Counted from the first letter of the stretch, positions 1 to 7,702 are shown. The stretch: DNA of 24,493 nucleotides from CAYZRJ01 sp964480825 (GCA_964480825.1 CAYZRJ010000006.1:1-24493), one strand, 5' to 3'. Notes: a model not told the origin generated them from the letters alone. Translations and numbers: made by a program.

Positions 1-789
1 GATAGAGTCGTGGCTGAGCATGTCGTGGGATGTGGAAAGTGTATCTACTGCTTAAAAGGACAGAAAAATCTTTGCTTAAATCCTACCGTTATCGGAATAC
101 ACAAAAACGGCGCACTTGCAGAGTATATGAATATTCCTTCGGATTTAGTTTACGTTTTACCTCCCGAGCTTTCGTACGATGACGGAGTTTTAGTTGAACC
201 GCTGTCTATAGCAGTGTATGCAACAAGAAAAGCGCAGGTAGGAGAAAATAAAACGGTCGGAGTAGTTGGGCAAGGTCCCATTGGAATATTTGTTGATCAG
301 GTCGCTAAAAGCTTGGGAGCCAAAGTGTATGGTTTTGATATCAATGCGTCTCGATTAAAAAGCGCCGAGGAACAAAAATATATCGATAGGGGATTTAATA
401 CAAGTGACTCGGAGTATTTAACTAAGTTCCAAGCTTTTAGTGGTTCTGATGGTGTAGATGTTGTTTTTGAGGCTGTAGGAATAGACGCGACTGCCGATAT
501 ATCCATAGATTTAGTTAAAAGAGGAGGGAAGGTGGTTATATTGGGCGTATTCGAGCACGACGTAACGATCAATATGATGCAAATCGTAAAAAAGGAAATC
601 GAGTTACAAGGTTCATGGACTTGTCTTGATTCGTTTGCCGAGACTATTTCGCTGATTAAATCTAGAACTATCGATACCTCAAAACTTATTACCAATCGAT
701 ACAAATTTGAGGACGCTATAAAAGCCTTTGAAGAAGCGGCGGATACCACAACAAATAGAATTAAGTCAGTTATTGAGTTTGCCGTGTGA
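1..789 (+). CDS. Zinc-dependent medium-chain alcohol/polyol dehydrogenase, 5' end outside window
   Basis: This is an NAD(P)-dependent medium-chain dehydrogenase that oxidises an alcohol or polyol. The reading frame is open from base 1 (Asp-Arg-Val-Val-Ala-Glu-His), so the GTG at 10 is an internal Val and the catalytic-domain N-terminus lies upstream of the window. The structural-zinc signature CGKCIYCLKGQKNLC is intact, with four cysteines in Cx2Cx2Cx7C spacing. It is followed by the EPLSIAVYA segment of the catalytic domain and a Rossmann motif GVVGQGPIG with the acidic end FDIN that favours NAD over NADP. The family includes sorbitol, threonine and sugar-alcohol-phosphate dehydrogenases; the substrate cannot be told from this fragment. 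It ends with TGA at 787-789, immediately abutting the stop codon of the convergent transporter gene with no spacer. The family call is secure and the substrate unknown. Confidence 0.9.
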   Translation, partial: DRVVAEHVVGCGKCIYCLKGQKNLCLNPTVIGIHKNGALAEYMNIPSDLVYVLPPELSYDDGVLVEPLSIAVYATRKAQVGENKTVGVVGQGPIGIFVDQVAKSLGAKVYGFDINASRLKSAEEQKYIDRGFNTSDSEYLTKFQAFSGSDGVDVVFEAVGIDATADISIDLVKRGGKVVILGVFEHDVTINMMQIVKKEIELQGSWTCLDSFAETISLIKSRTIDTSKLITNRYKFEDAIKAFEEAADTTTNRIKSVIEFAV

Positions 790-2181
790 TTACATAATCT
801 TGATGATTAGTGTATAGATGCTAAACCCTCCGTACAAAAAAAATGCCAAAGTCATCATGATAGTTCTAAAAATACTCGGTCGTAATGGTTTTTCCAGACC
901 CGTTTTGTTTAGCCACAAGGTTAGCCCGACATGAATAAACATTGCGAAAGCATTTAGTACAGCCGCAAGTGTCAAAAGTCGTAATGGTTCGATAAATCCA
1001 AATAAAAATACCGTTACACCGGCAAGAATTTGAAACCAAAGCACAGAGTAGTAAATTTTTGGTAGATTTTTTTCGTTTAATCTTTTCGGTAAAGCAAGAA
1101 CTGCGTTTTCCGAAATAATTCTGCTTGTTGCGTCTAAAACCGTAAGCTGTGTTCCAAAAAGTGTAGCACCCGCTATAAGCAAAAAGAAAGTTCCTGCGAA
1201 CGGAAAAAGCCGTCTTCCAATCTCATTTGCTTCTAAAAATACAAAATTAATTCCGGAAACATTGTCGACATTTCCAAACGTTGTAATGTACGATAACAAC
1301 CCAAGAAAAAGAATTGTTACCGAGCCTGTTAACCAGAACACAATAAAATGCTCGATGTTTATATTTTTCCACCATTGCCTAAAGTTTTTAAGATTTTCTC
1401 CGGTGAGTTCAAACGTGGCTCCGCTTAAAGAAATTATTTCTTTTCCTCTCGAAAATAAACCTGTGATTCTTCCCCTGTAACTGCCCATTCCGTAGCCTTT
1501 TTCTTTAATGTAGTAGGATTGCGCAAGATTTAGATTACCGCCCGCACCCGAGTAAGCAAAGGCCGCCAAAAAAGAAGCTAAGGGAATCCCGACAGGCAGA
1601 AACCAGTAGTCGGCCCCCTTTCCTACAAGTCCATGTGCTAAATCTACCCAATGATTCTGTCTAGCTAAAAGGATTACTAGCATAAATATTGATGGAACTC
1701 CCACGCCAATTAACAGCTTTTGGAATTTCTCTAAAGTTTTATACAAAACAGGACCTAATGATAAAATTAGTCCCATAAGCACCAGCATTACTATAGCCAG
1801 ATATTGAGTTTGTTCAATTCCAATTAGACTCCCCACTAATATTGCAGAGGATGCAACAATTCCCGGCCAAACCCATGGAACTAAAGTTGAAAGCAAAAAC
1901 CATACTGGTAACCAACCAGCTTTTCTAGCAAAACCTACAAAAATACTTTCGCCGTGAGCCAGAGAATATCTTTCTATTTCCATGTTCATAAAAAACTGAA
2001 GAGTAATTCCAAGAATCGCTCCCCAGATAATTCCCATTCCGAAGTTTGAAGTTAAGTAAGGCCATAAAATGATTTCACCGCTACCCAATCCCAGGCCTAG
2101 GAGAATAAAACTTGGTCCAATCAGTTTTTTGATTGGCAGAGTAGGGGGAAGTTCTTTAATTTCAAGGTTTTTGATAAACAT
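790..2181 (-). CDS. NRAMP-related multi-pass transporter lacking the DPGN metal motif
   Basis: A 463-residue polytopic membrane protein with about 11-12 hydrophobic segments and the overall layout of the NRAMP (Mn/Fe/divalent metal:proton) family. The first helix begins IGPSFILLGLGLGSGE, which aligns with the family's GPG...DPGN helix, but the metal-binding Asp and Asn are replaced by GSGE. The helix-6 equivalent reads AFAYSGAGGNLN, where classical members have a Met-Pro-His motif. Because the metal ligands of characterised NRAMPs are missing, substrate and even ion specificity are open; related divergent sequences are commonly auto-annotated as divalent metal transporters. The start ATG at 2181 has no clear Shine-Dalgarno site; a CATAAT at 2186-2191 is close upstream. 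It is convergent with the dehydrogenase and 31 nt downstream of the next gene on the same strand. Family moderately sure, function uncertain. Confidence 0.7.
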   Translation of the reverse strand: MFIKNLEIKELPPTLPIKKLIGPSFILLGLGLGSGEIILWPYLTSNFGMGIIWGAILGITLQFFMNMEIERYSLAHGESIFVGFARKAGWLPVWFLLSTLVPWVWPGIVASSAILVGSLIGIEQTQYLAIVMLVLMGLILSLGPVLYKTLEKFQKLLIGVGVPSIFMLVILLARQNHWVDLAHGLVGKGADYWFLPVGIPLASFLAAFAYSGAGGNLNLAQSYYIKEKGYGMGSYRGRITGLFSRGKEIISLSGATFELTGENLKNFRQWWKNINIEHFIVFWLTGSVTILFLGLLSYITTFGNVDNVSGINFVFLEANEIGRRLFPFAGTFFLLIAGATLFGTQLTVLDATSRIISENAVLALPKRLNEKNLPKIYYSVLWFQILAGVTVFLFGFIEPLRLLTLAAVLNAFAMFIHVGLTLWLNKTGLEKPLRPSIFRTIMMTLAFFLYGGFSIYTLIIKIM

Positions 2182-2212
2182 TTATATTATGCTAACACTT
2201 TTGTACACGATT

Positions 2213-4201
2213 TTAATAATCTACGATTTCTAATACGTCCACGATTATATTGGGATATCCCATATGAAACGGCCACGTTATTTCATTGCGCGGTATCGGA
2301 AAGACCCCTTTTTCCGATTCAGGTTTGTTAATAATAATATGAGAATTTCCTACAGGAATAGCTATTTGTCGATTTATCTCCGTTACTCCGCTTTCCGGAT
2401 ACTCTGCAGTTATCCGAAGAATTTTACTTAATGATTTTTCTGTTTTATTTTCTAGCTCAATTCTTAAACTATTAACGCACCAATACCTAGTTAGCTTATC
2501 TCTGTTGTAATTATGCAAACAGTTGCCCGAAACATAATATAGAAAATTCTCGTGCGGGCGTGTCTTCGCAAAATCTTTTAGATCGTAGTAGCGAAATTCA
2601 TTAGCAAAATCTGTTATAGGGGGAGTACTTATTAGTTGATCAAATTCTATTAATTTTTGAGCGTCGTAACCCGGAGTATAAATTAAGAGCCCGTTAAAAT
2701 CGTTGTTCACAATATTTTCAAGAAAAGGTTTTGTATCCATTTGCGAAAGTTTGTATTGCCAGTAGTTCGATGCACGCCACGCCGGTGCCCCCACACCCCA
2801 CATTACGTTTTCAGTTAAAAGTGCCAACTTCATAATTTTCTTTTCGTTACCTTCGGGGTATTGTCCAAACGGTAATGCATATATTTTCGTTTTTTCTGTA
2901 TCGATTTGTTTTGAGTACGATTGTAATTTGTCGAAGTCAGTTTTTTTATTAGTAAAGTTTCGCATCGTGCCAAAGGATATCTGATCGAATAAAGCAATGG
3001 GTAAAATTAACCAAGCAAGGATAGACGCTTTCTTTTTATTTTCCATATTTTGTAGTAACAAACCAAGTGCGGCGACAGCAAAAAAAGCTATAAATATACT
3101 AATTCGATTTATAGACCTAAAAGTTGGGTTGATATATGTGGATACAATTAAACTAAACCCTCCGGTTGTTGCAAATAAAATTGCCGCTAAGTTAAGGCTA
3201 CTTAAAATACTTGCTTGGACAGAAAGTTTATGACCGAAAAGTGACCAAAATATTAAAATTAAAAAACCGATTGTCGAAATTAAGCCCAGGCTAGAATATT
3301 GATTTTCGTTTATTGTGTCTGTGTAGCCGTTAACTTCGTACTGTTTATATATTTTGTTGAAGAACTTAAGGTTATGGTCTTCCACAGGGAGTAAAAGTTG
3401 TATTATTTTCATTCCGTAGACTTCGGTATCGCGTGGCGATCTTACTGTAGTATTAAGGATTTGACCGTGTTTGCTTTGATAAATAATCGTTGGTAATAGG
3501 TTTAATGCGAAAAAGAAAAAGATGGAAATAATCAACAATAGCCCGTTTACAGCTAGTTTTTTAGACTGGGTTTTATACACGCCGAGTATCAGACCAACCA
3601 AAATAAAATAGCAAGAAAAAAATGTGTAGTACGCACCTGATGAGGCTATTACCAAGCTTGCTAGTAATAAGTTTATTTTATTGAGTTTTTTACCGCTTGC
3701 GAGTGTATACGCAATTAATATCGAAATCGGCACCGTAAAGTATGCCGCTAAAAATAAATGATTAACGCCTCTATAAAAATGGTATGGAATAAACGTATAG
3801 ATAATAGACAGCGGCAACGCAATCGATGTTTTTATATCGAACTTTTTTAAAACATAAAGCGCTATAACCGCAGTTAACGGAAAAGTTAGAATAAAAAATA
3901 TGTTTACACCCATATACCAGTTAAATCCGATTAACATTAAAAATTTAAGTAGTAAAAGTTGAAGGTTTTCTGTTAAAGGAAAGTCATAGAGTGTTTGTTG
4001 TCCTGGTGCCCCAAATGCAGGGTTTGTAAACCACCATCCTGTCTGTTCCATGTTTTTTGCGAAATTATAATGCACTATAGCATCCCCCGAAAAATTCAAA
4101 GGAATTGTGGGATCTATTTTGAATAGCGCGAATACGACTAAAATTATGGCCAGTGATATAACAAAAGAGGCTAAATAAGGTAGTAGTTTTCGGAAAACCA
4201 T
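2213..4201 (-). CDS. Large polytopic membrane protein, probable GT-C-fold glycosyltransferase
   Basis: 662 residues. The N-terminal two thirds (to about residue 400) consists of many hydrophobic helices; the last 250 residues are a mostly soluble domain, expected outside the membrane. An early loop after the first helix contains SGDAIVHYNFAKN; an acidic residue at this place is the catalytic hallmark of GT-C glycosyltransferases that use polyprenyl-phosphate sugars. A second hallmark-like feature is the FIPYHFYRGVNH loop near residue 140. This suggests transfer of a sugar from a lipid carrier to a surface glycan or protein, which would fit with the polyprenyl synthases elsewhere in the window, but I recognise no specific family member. 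Two tandem TATACT boxes lie just upstream of the ATG (4202-4207 and 4208-4213); the distal one is 6 nt from the start, so the mRNA is probably leaderless. An alternative is a non-enzymatic YfhO-like membrane protein. Confidence 0.6.
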   Translation of the reverse strand: MVFRKLLPYLASFVISLAIILVVFALFKIDPTIPLNFSGDAIVHYNFAKNMEQTGWWFTNPAFGAPGQQTLYDFPLTENLQLLLLKFLMLIGFNWYMGVNIFFILTFPLTAVIALYVLKKFDIKTSIALPLSIIYTFIPYHFYRGVNHLFLAAYFTVPISILIAYTLASGKKLNKINLLLASLVIASSGAYYTFFSCYFILVGLILGVYKTQSKKLAVNGLLLIISIFFFFALNLLPTIIYQSKHGQILNTTVRSPRDTEVYGMKIIQLLLPVEDHNLKFFNKIYKQYEVNGYTDTINENQYSSLGLISTIGFLILIFWSLFGHKLSVQASILSSLNLAAILFATTGGFSLIVSTYINPTFRSINRISIFIAFFAVAALGLLLQNMENKKKASILAWLILPIALFDQISFGTMRNFTNKKTDFDKLQSYSKQIDTEKTKIYALPFGQYPEGNEKKIMKLALLTENVMWGVGAPAWRASNYWQYKLSQMDTKPFLENIVNNDFNGLLIYTPGYDAQKLIEFDQLISTPPITDFANEFRYYDLKDFAKTRPHENFLYYVSGNCLHNYNRDKLTRYWCVNSLRIELENKTEKSLSKILRITAEYPESGVTEINRQIAIPVGNSHIIINKPESEKGVFPIPRNEITWPFHMGYPNIIVDVLEIVDY

Positions 4202-4213
4202 AGTATAAGTATA
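4202..4213 (-). promoter_or_regulatory. Tandem TATACT -10 boxes of the GT-C-like gene
   Basis: Read on the minus strand, two identical TATACT hexamers lie end to end directly upstream of the start codon at 4201. Use of the distal copy (4208-4213) puts the expected transcription start within 1-2 nt of the ATG. There is no obvious TTGACA at 17 nt. Confidence 0.5.
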
Positions 4214-4251
4214 GGGCTAAATTATTAACGGCGTTATTAAAAACAACTATT

Positions 4252-4920
4252 TCAGATAGGCTGATGTAGCAGAAATTTTTTTATTCGCTCAACAACCACC
4301 GCTGTTTTATCTTCTGAAAACCTAAAGTCGTGACCAATACCTGGCTCCCTCACAACATATGGATTGTTTGCATTTTTAATTAGTTTTTCTGTTACCTCTG
4401 GGAGGTTAACCGTGTCCTCCAAACCGATAAATAGCATTATTGGTTTATTTATCCTTTTTATTGTTGCTAATGCCTTATATTTTTTCTCGTCCAGTGCAAA
4501 AGAAAACGGAACTCTAAATTCTCTAGTTTTTCTCGGATTATTAGGCAAATCCCGTAACTCGATTCTTACTCCGCTCTTTTTCCAGCCTTTGCTTAAATAG
4601 CCTTCTCGTTTATCTGCAGGGCTTAGCGAGACAATTTTAGTAACTTTCGTAAACTTTTCACCCGCGATAATAGCTACATAAGCACCCATACTATGTCCTA
4701 TTAAGACGATTTCTCTGTCGGCCGAATTTATTATTGTATTTTCTATATCCTTTAAGTAGTTCGTGAAGGTGTAGTTTTCAATATTTCCGGTTTTCCATAA
4801 ACCACATGGATCTATTCTTATTGCATTATAACCAAGTTCCTCAACCATCTCTGCTATCTTAATCATATGTCTGTAATCTCTTGAATCTAAAAATCCGGGA
4901 AGTATTATAGCTGTTTTCAT
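4252..4920 (-). CDS. Alpha/beta hydrolase, RBBP9/YdeN-like serine hydrolase
   Basis: 222 residues from the ATG at 4920. The protein starts MKTAIILPGF, a typical first beta strand plus oxyanion region, and carries the nucleophile elbow GHSMGA with Ser77. A candidate acid lies in FIGLEDTV and a candidate catalytic His in PGIGHDFRF near the C-terminus, so the triad looks complete. Small single-domain proteins of this kind are soluble esterases or peptidases of unknown natural substrate. The frame is open for 30 more codons upstream, but these run through the 3' half of the tRNA-Pro gene and are not credible; a perfect TATAAT at 4927-4932, 6 nt before ATG 4920, fixes the start and implies a leaderless transcript. 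It ends in TGA (4252-4254), 50 nt before the next gene on the same strand. Confidence 0.8.
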   Translation of the reverse strand: MKTAIILPGFLDSRDYRHMIKIAEMVEELGYNAIRIDPCGLWKTGNIENYTFTNYLKDIENTIINSADREIVLIGHSMGAYVAIIAGEKFTKVTKIVSLSPADKREGYLSKGWKKSGVRIELRDLPNNPRKTREFRVPFSFALDEKKYKALATIKRINKPIMLFIGLEDTVNLPEVTEKLIKNANNPYVVREPGIGHDFRFSEDKTAVVVERIKKFLLHQPI

Positions 4921-4926
4921 AAGCCT

Positions 4927-4932
4927 ATTATA
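4927..4932 (-). promoter_or_regulatory. TATAAT -10 box of the hydrolase gene
   Basis: Perfect -10 consensus on the minus strand, 6 nt upstream of ATG 4920. It lies between the tRNA 3' end and the hydrolase and supports the shorter start and a leaderless mRNA. Confidence 0.55.
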
Positions 4933-4963
4933 ACAAGCAGATGTTAAGTAAACATACGAATCG

Positions 4964-5042
4964 TGGTCGGGGTGACAGGACTCGAACCTGCGAAACCTCT
5001 CGGACCCCATCCGAGCGCTCTAGCCAACTGAGCTACACCCCG
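4964..5042 (-). tRNA. tRNA-Pro (anticodon GGG), CCA encoded
   Basis: The minus strand folds as a full cloverleaf: acceptor CGGGGTG/CACCCCG (7 perfect pairs), D stem GCTC/GAGC with loop AGTTGGCTA, anticodon stem CTCGG/CCGAG with loop ATGGGGT (anticodon GGG, G37 next to it), T stem GCAGG/CCTGT with loop TTCGAGT, discriminator A, then CCA. The C1-G72 pair with A73 is the identity signature of bacterial tRNA-Pro, agreeing with the anticodon. The variable loop is 7 nt (AGGTTTC) instead of the usual 5. The 3' CCA (complement of 4964-4966) is genome-encoded. A probable -10 box, TATGAT, lies at 5055-5060 on the minus strand. Confidence 0.95.
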
Positions 5043-5081
5043 TTAATAAGCAAAATCATATTAGCACGAGAAAGTACCACC

Positions 5082-5110
5082 TTGACATATTTGGGTTTGC
5101 TTCGTATGTT
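5082..5110 (+). promoter_or_regulatory. Consensus promoter of the homing-endonuclease-like gene
   Basis: TTGACA (5082-5087), a 17-nt spacer, then TATGTT (5105-5110). The -10 ends 6 nt before ATG 5117, so transcription should start at or next to the A of the start codon; there is no Shine-Dalgarno site. It is one of only two perfect TTGACA -35 boxes with 17-nt spacing that I found in the window. Confidence 0.7.
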
Positions 5111-5116
5111 GATAGT

Positions 5117-5989
5117 ATGTCTGCAACCATAGAGGTATATTGTAGTTATTGTAAGATTCCTTTTGGTGTAACTTTAAAGTATTTTAATGAATCTGAAAAA
5201 CATGGTTGGAACAGGTTTTGCACTAAAAAGTGCTTTTCGAATTACCGAAAAATGGGTTCATTTCTAAAGTGTGGCAATCCAAAATGCAGCAACCGTTTTT
5301 ACAGATCTAATAAAGAAATTAGTTCTATTGCAGAAAGTTACTGTTCATCCCGTTGTTCTGCTGTAGTAAATAATCCTAAAAGAAAAAAAATATCATTTTG
5401 TTGAAATCTAGCATGTCGTAGCATTGTCTCATTTAGAAATAAATATTGTTCAAATAAATGTCAAGGCGCACATATTAAAGAATCTTGTAAAGAGGGTAGA
5501 AGGGCACAAGTTTTAAGTGAAATTAAATCCTTTATTGCAGAGACTAATAGAATACCTGTTAAACGTGAGCTTGCGAGTACTTGCACTTTAGCTAGGAAAG
5601 CATTCGGTACGTGGAATAAGGCAATAGAAGCAGCCGGGTACGTAACTAACCCTGTTTTATTTGCAGATAAACACTACGCTAAAGATGGGCACAAGTGCGA
5701 CTCTTTTGCAGAGATGATATTCGATGATTGGTTATATAAAAATGGAATAAGTCACGAAATTCATGTTGCTTATCCTGGTCAAAAAAGATTTACGGTAGAT
5801 TTTCTAGTTGACGACATTTGGATCGAATTTTTTGGTATTTACGGGGTTAGTAAAAAATATACCACCTTGGCAGATAAAAAGATTGAAATGGCGCGTAAAC
5901 TCAATTTGGATTTAATTAAAGTATTTCCAAAAGATTTATTTCCCGTTAACAAAATGAAAGATTTGCTTTTCGCTACCAGCCCCCAATAA
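5117..5989 (+). pseudogene. Free-standing homing-endonuclease-like protein (zinc ribbons + HNH_repeat + PD-(D/E)XK), interrupted by one TGA
   Basis: One continuous frame of 290 sense codons with a single TGA at codon 96 (5402-5404). N-terminal part: three zinc-ribbon-like units, C9/C12 with C35/C39, C52/C57 with C76/C80, and C95/C100 with C111/C115. Residues about 132-175 match the homing-endonuclease-associated repeat, ending in the typical FGTWNKAIEAAG. Residues about 186-290 form a Vsr-like PD-(D/E)XK nuclease domain: E199 in the first helix, RFTVDF with D228, and WIEFFG with E237, followed by Tyr and Lys residues. The predicted product is a site-specific DNA endonuclease. The third ribbon spans the TGA, C-stop-NLAC, where the second reads CGNPKC, so the stop replaces a Gly. 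Downstream codons show no further decay, so the lesion is recent, is an assembly error, or is read through. If translation stops there, a 95-aa zinc-ribbon peptide is made and an ATG at 5714 could restart the nuclease part. It lies divergent to the tRNA-Pro, 74 nt away. Confidence 0.75.
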
Positions 5990-5996
5990 CAACTGG

Positions 5997-6002
5997 TACA
6001 AT
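5997..6002 (+). promoter_or_regulatory. TACAAT -10 box of the TPR gene
   Basis: TACAAT preceded by TGG, 8 nt upstream of ATG 6011, just after the end of the nuclease frame. There is no Shine-Dalgarno site, which is consistent with a nearly leaderless transcript. Confidence 0.45.
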
Positions 6003-6010
6003 CTCTCTAT

Positions 6011-6675
6011 ATGCAAGATCCCAAACAAATAATGGAACAAGGCTGGAAAGCACGCGAAGCCTTAGACTTTGAAACAGCCGATAAACTTTTAAACCAAGCA
6101 AAAAACATCTTTGAGAAAAACNNNNNNNNNNTAATGTTACCGAATGCCTTAATCACTTAGCATATACGCAAAAACTTCGAGCAGTTGTTGAACTGGACAA
6201 GGGATTCAAACTGATAAGTGAAGCTACAGAAATTGCCAAATCAAAAAACACAAAAGAATTTTTAATCTTACGCGCGTCGATGTCCTTATTAGACGCAAAA
6301 GGTAATTATGAGAAAGCTAAGATTATCGCGGAACAACTTTTAGAAAAAGCCGAAAAACCTAACGTAAAAGCTGATTTCTTATCTCATTTAGCAACATTTA
6401 ATTTGCGTACAGGTAACATTAATAAAGCTAAAGAGCTTATCGCGCAAGCAGATAAGTTTATGCAAGATAGTGAAGATATAGAAAAAGACCCCGTTAAATC
6501 GATTTGGAAATGCAAAATCTTGTTAACTAAAGCGTTGGTCGAATATAATAATCAAAGTTTTGATCAAGCCCGCAAACTAGCAGAAGAGGCTTTAGTGTTA
6601 GCCAAAGAAAAAGGTCTCAAAACTCGATTCAATCAAGCAGAAGAACTTTTAGAGCTATTAAATCCTAAAAACTAA
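6011..6675 (+). CDS. TPR-repeat protein, interrupted by an assembly gap
   Basis: An all-helical repeat protein of about 220 residues, cytoplasmic and probably a protein-interaction scaffold. The left part starts MQDPKQIMEQGWKAREA and reads 37 codons to base 6121. Ten Ns follow (6122-6131), and the right part is open from AAT at 6133 (NVTECLNHLAYTQ) to TAA at 6675. Both sides have the helix-turn-helix pattern of TPR units (for example AKIIAEQLLEKAEK, AKELIAQADKF and ARKLAEEALVLAKEK). The two sides are not in the same frame if the gap is exactly 10 nt; the gap must be 2 modulo 3 for one gene, so the Ns are a placeholder. An annotation that begins at ATG 6280 would lose the first 90 or so residues. 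The last 18 nt overlap the convergent methyltransferase gene. No specific partner is suggested by the neighbours. Confidence 0.75.
6122..6131. other. Assembly gap (10 Ns)
   Basis: Run of 10 N inside the TPR gene; the frames on either side show the true length is not 10 nt. Confidence 0.97.
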
Positions 6676-7281
6676 ATTAAAAATCTTTCTTTCGCTGGTT
6701 GTACCTATACGTTTTCCCCATGTTGACTCGAGTTTTTTTATCTCGGTGCTAGAAAGCATAGATGATTGCGCAAGTTTAAACCCCTCAGCCTCAAATTTAT
6801 GAATGATTTTATTTTCATCTATCTCGTTTAGCTGTAAGCGACTAGTTTGAGTAGGCTCCAGTTCTGAGTCGTAGCCAAATATAATTTCGATTTCAGCGAT
6901 TGGCTTTAATAAAGATTTTAGAGTTGTTACATTTTCATCAGTTGGTTCGGCAACAGCTTTTAGCAAAGTTCCCCAAGGCAAGATTATATAAAGTTTGTCA
7001 GCGCAGCCATACAATTCTTTTGGTAGTAACTCAAATGAACCGACAACAAATAAAATATTTTCTAACTTTTTGCGAGCTACCTTTCTTGAATATATTTCTA
7101 CTTGTTTTGATGCGGGCTCTATTCCGATAAATAAGGTATCAGGATTAGAAAGTGAGTTTTTATAAATAAATCTTCCGTCTCCGGAACCGAGATCCACAAT
7201 AACTTTATCAAATTTAGCGCGCAACGAGTCGAAATCGGCCGAGCTCAAATCTACCGTTTTATTACCTTTTATACTTTTCAT
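6658..7281 (-). CDS. KamB/NpmA-type 16S rRNA (adenine-1408-N1)-methyltransferase homologue
   Basis: A 207-residue SAM-dependent methyltransferase. Motif I is VDLGSGDGRFIYK at residues 29-41, followed by the family-typical PDTLFIGIEP strand and EIYSRKVARKKL. Two tryptophans that in KamB and NpmA clamp the flipped A1408 are both present: W103 in LPWGTLL and W188 in STWGKRI. These enzymes methylate N1 of A1408 in the 30S decoding site and block aminoglycosides such as kanamycin and apramycin. Whether this homologue is a resistance gene or a housekeeping modification enzyme is not shown. It is a single-gene unit: TATCAT at 7288-7293 lies 6 nt before the ATG (leaderless), and the 3' end overlaps the TPR gene by 18 nt. 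The family call is fairly sure; the target base is inferred from the two Trp. Confidence 0.75.
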   Translation of the reverse strand: MKSIKGNKTVDLSSADFDSLRAKFDKVIVDLGSGDGRFIYKNSLSNPDTLFIGIEPASKQVEIYSRKVARKKLENILFVVGSFELLPKELYGCADKLYIILPWGTLLKAVAEPTDENVTTLKSLLKPIAEIEIIFGYDSELEPTQTSRLQLNEIDENKIIHKFEAEGFKLAQSSMLSSTEIKKLESTWGKRIGTTSERKIFNLVFRI

Positions 7282-7339
7282 CGTCTAATGATAAGATAAG
7301 CGCGCGATTACTGCAAAACCATGCTACACTATTTGAGTT

Positions 7340-7702
7340 ATGAGTATAGAAACAATAAATAAGAGACTAAAAATACTTTCTGATTTGCAAGAAGAATTAA
7401 ATAAAGCCAAATCTGTTTTGGACGAAAAACTAGAAGACGACCCCAATTACCAAAAATTTCAAGAAGAGCAGACAAAATTTAAAGAAGATGCCAAAGAGAA
7501 AAAAGATAAAGTTCTAAAGACCCAAACGATAAAAGCTATGGATGACGAAATAAAAAACCTTAGAAACGAAATCAAAGAAAATAAAGAGATTTTAGCCATG
7601 GAACTAGCCGATTACTATAAAGATAGCGGAATTTTAGAGATAACCGATCAAGAGGGTAACGTTAAACGAATCGTATTCAGCGCAAAACTTGTAAACTCGT
7701 AA
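7340..7702 (+). CDS. Small coiled-coil protein of unknown function
   Basis: 120 residues, very rich in Lys and Glu. Residues 1-100 are predicted to be two long helices with heptad-like Leu/Ile spacing (RLKILSDLQEELNKAK and KAMDDEIKNLRNEIKENKE). A short C-terminal segment (GILEITDQEGNVKRIVFSA) looks like a beta hairpin. There is no signal peptide or membrane segment, so it is probably a cytoplasmic oligomer. TACACT at 7325-7330 is 9 nt before the ATG, with no Shine-Dalgarno site. I recognise no family; the reading frame itself is convincing. Confidence 0.75.
   Translation: MSIETINKRLKILSDLQEELNKAKSVLDEKLEDDPNYQKFQEEQTKFKEDAKEKKDKVLKTQTIKAMDDEIKNLRNEIKENKEILAMELADYYKDSGILEITDQEGNVKRIVFSAKLVNS

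Noticed and set aside
4921..5010. 30-residue N-terminal extension of the hydrolase
   Set aside because: It is antisense-free but runs through the tRNA-Pro gene and over the TATAAT box at 4927-4932.
4941..5132. Plus-strand ORF of 63 aa over the tRNA
   Set aside because: It is the complement of the tRNA-Pro gene, a classic spurious ORF (RTRTCE-type peptide).
5117..5989. UGA read as Gly across the whole genome (genetic code 25), as in Gracilibacteria
   Set aside because: TGA terminates the dehydrogenase, hydrolase, ROK kinase, isomerase, 116-aa protein, first ATP-grasp gene and CopA at the expected protein ends, and long genes such as typA contain no TGA. Only the nuclease gene has an internal one.
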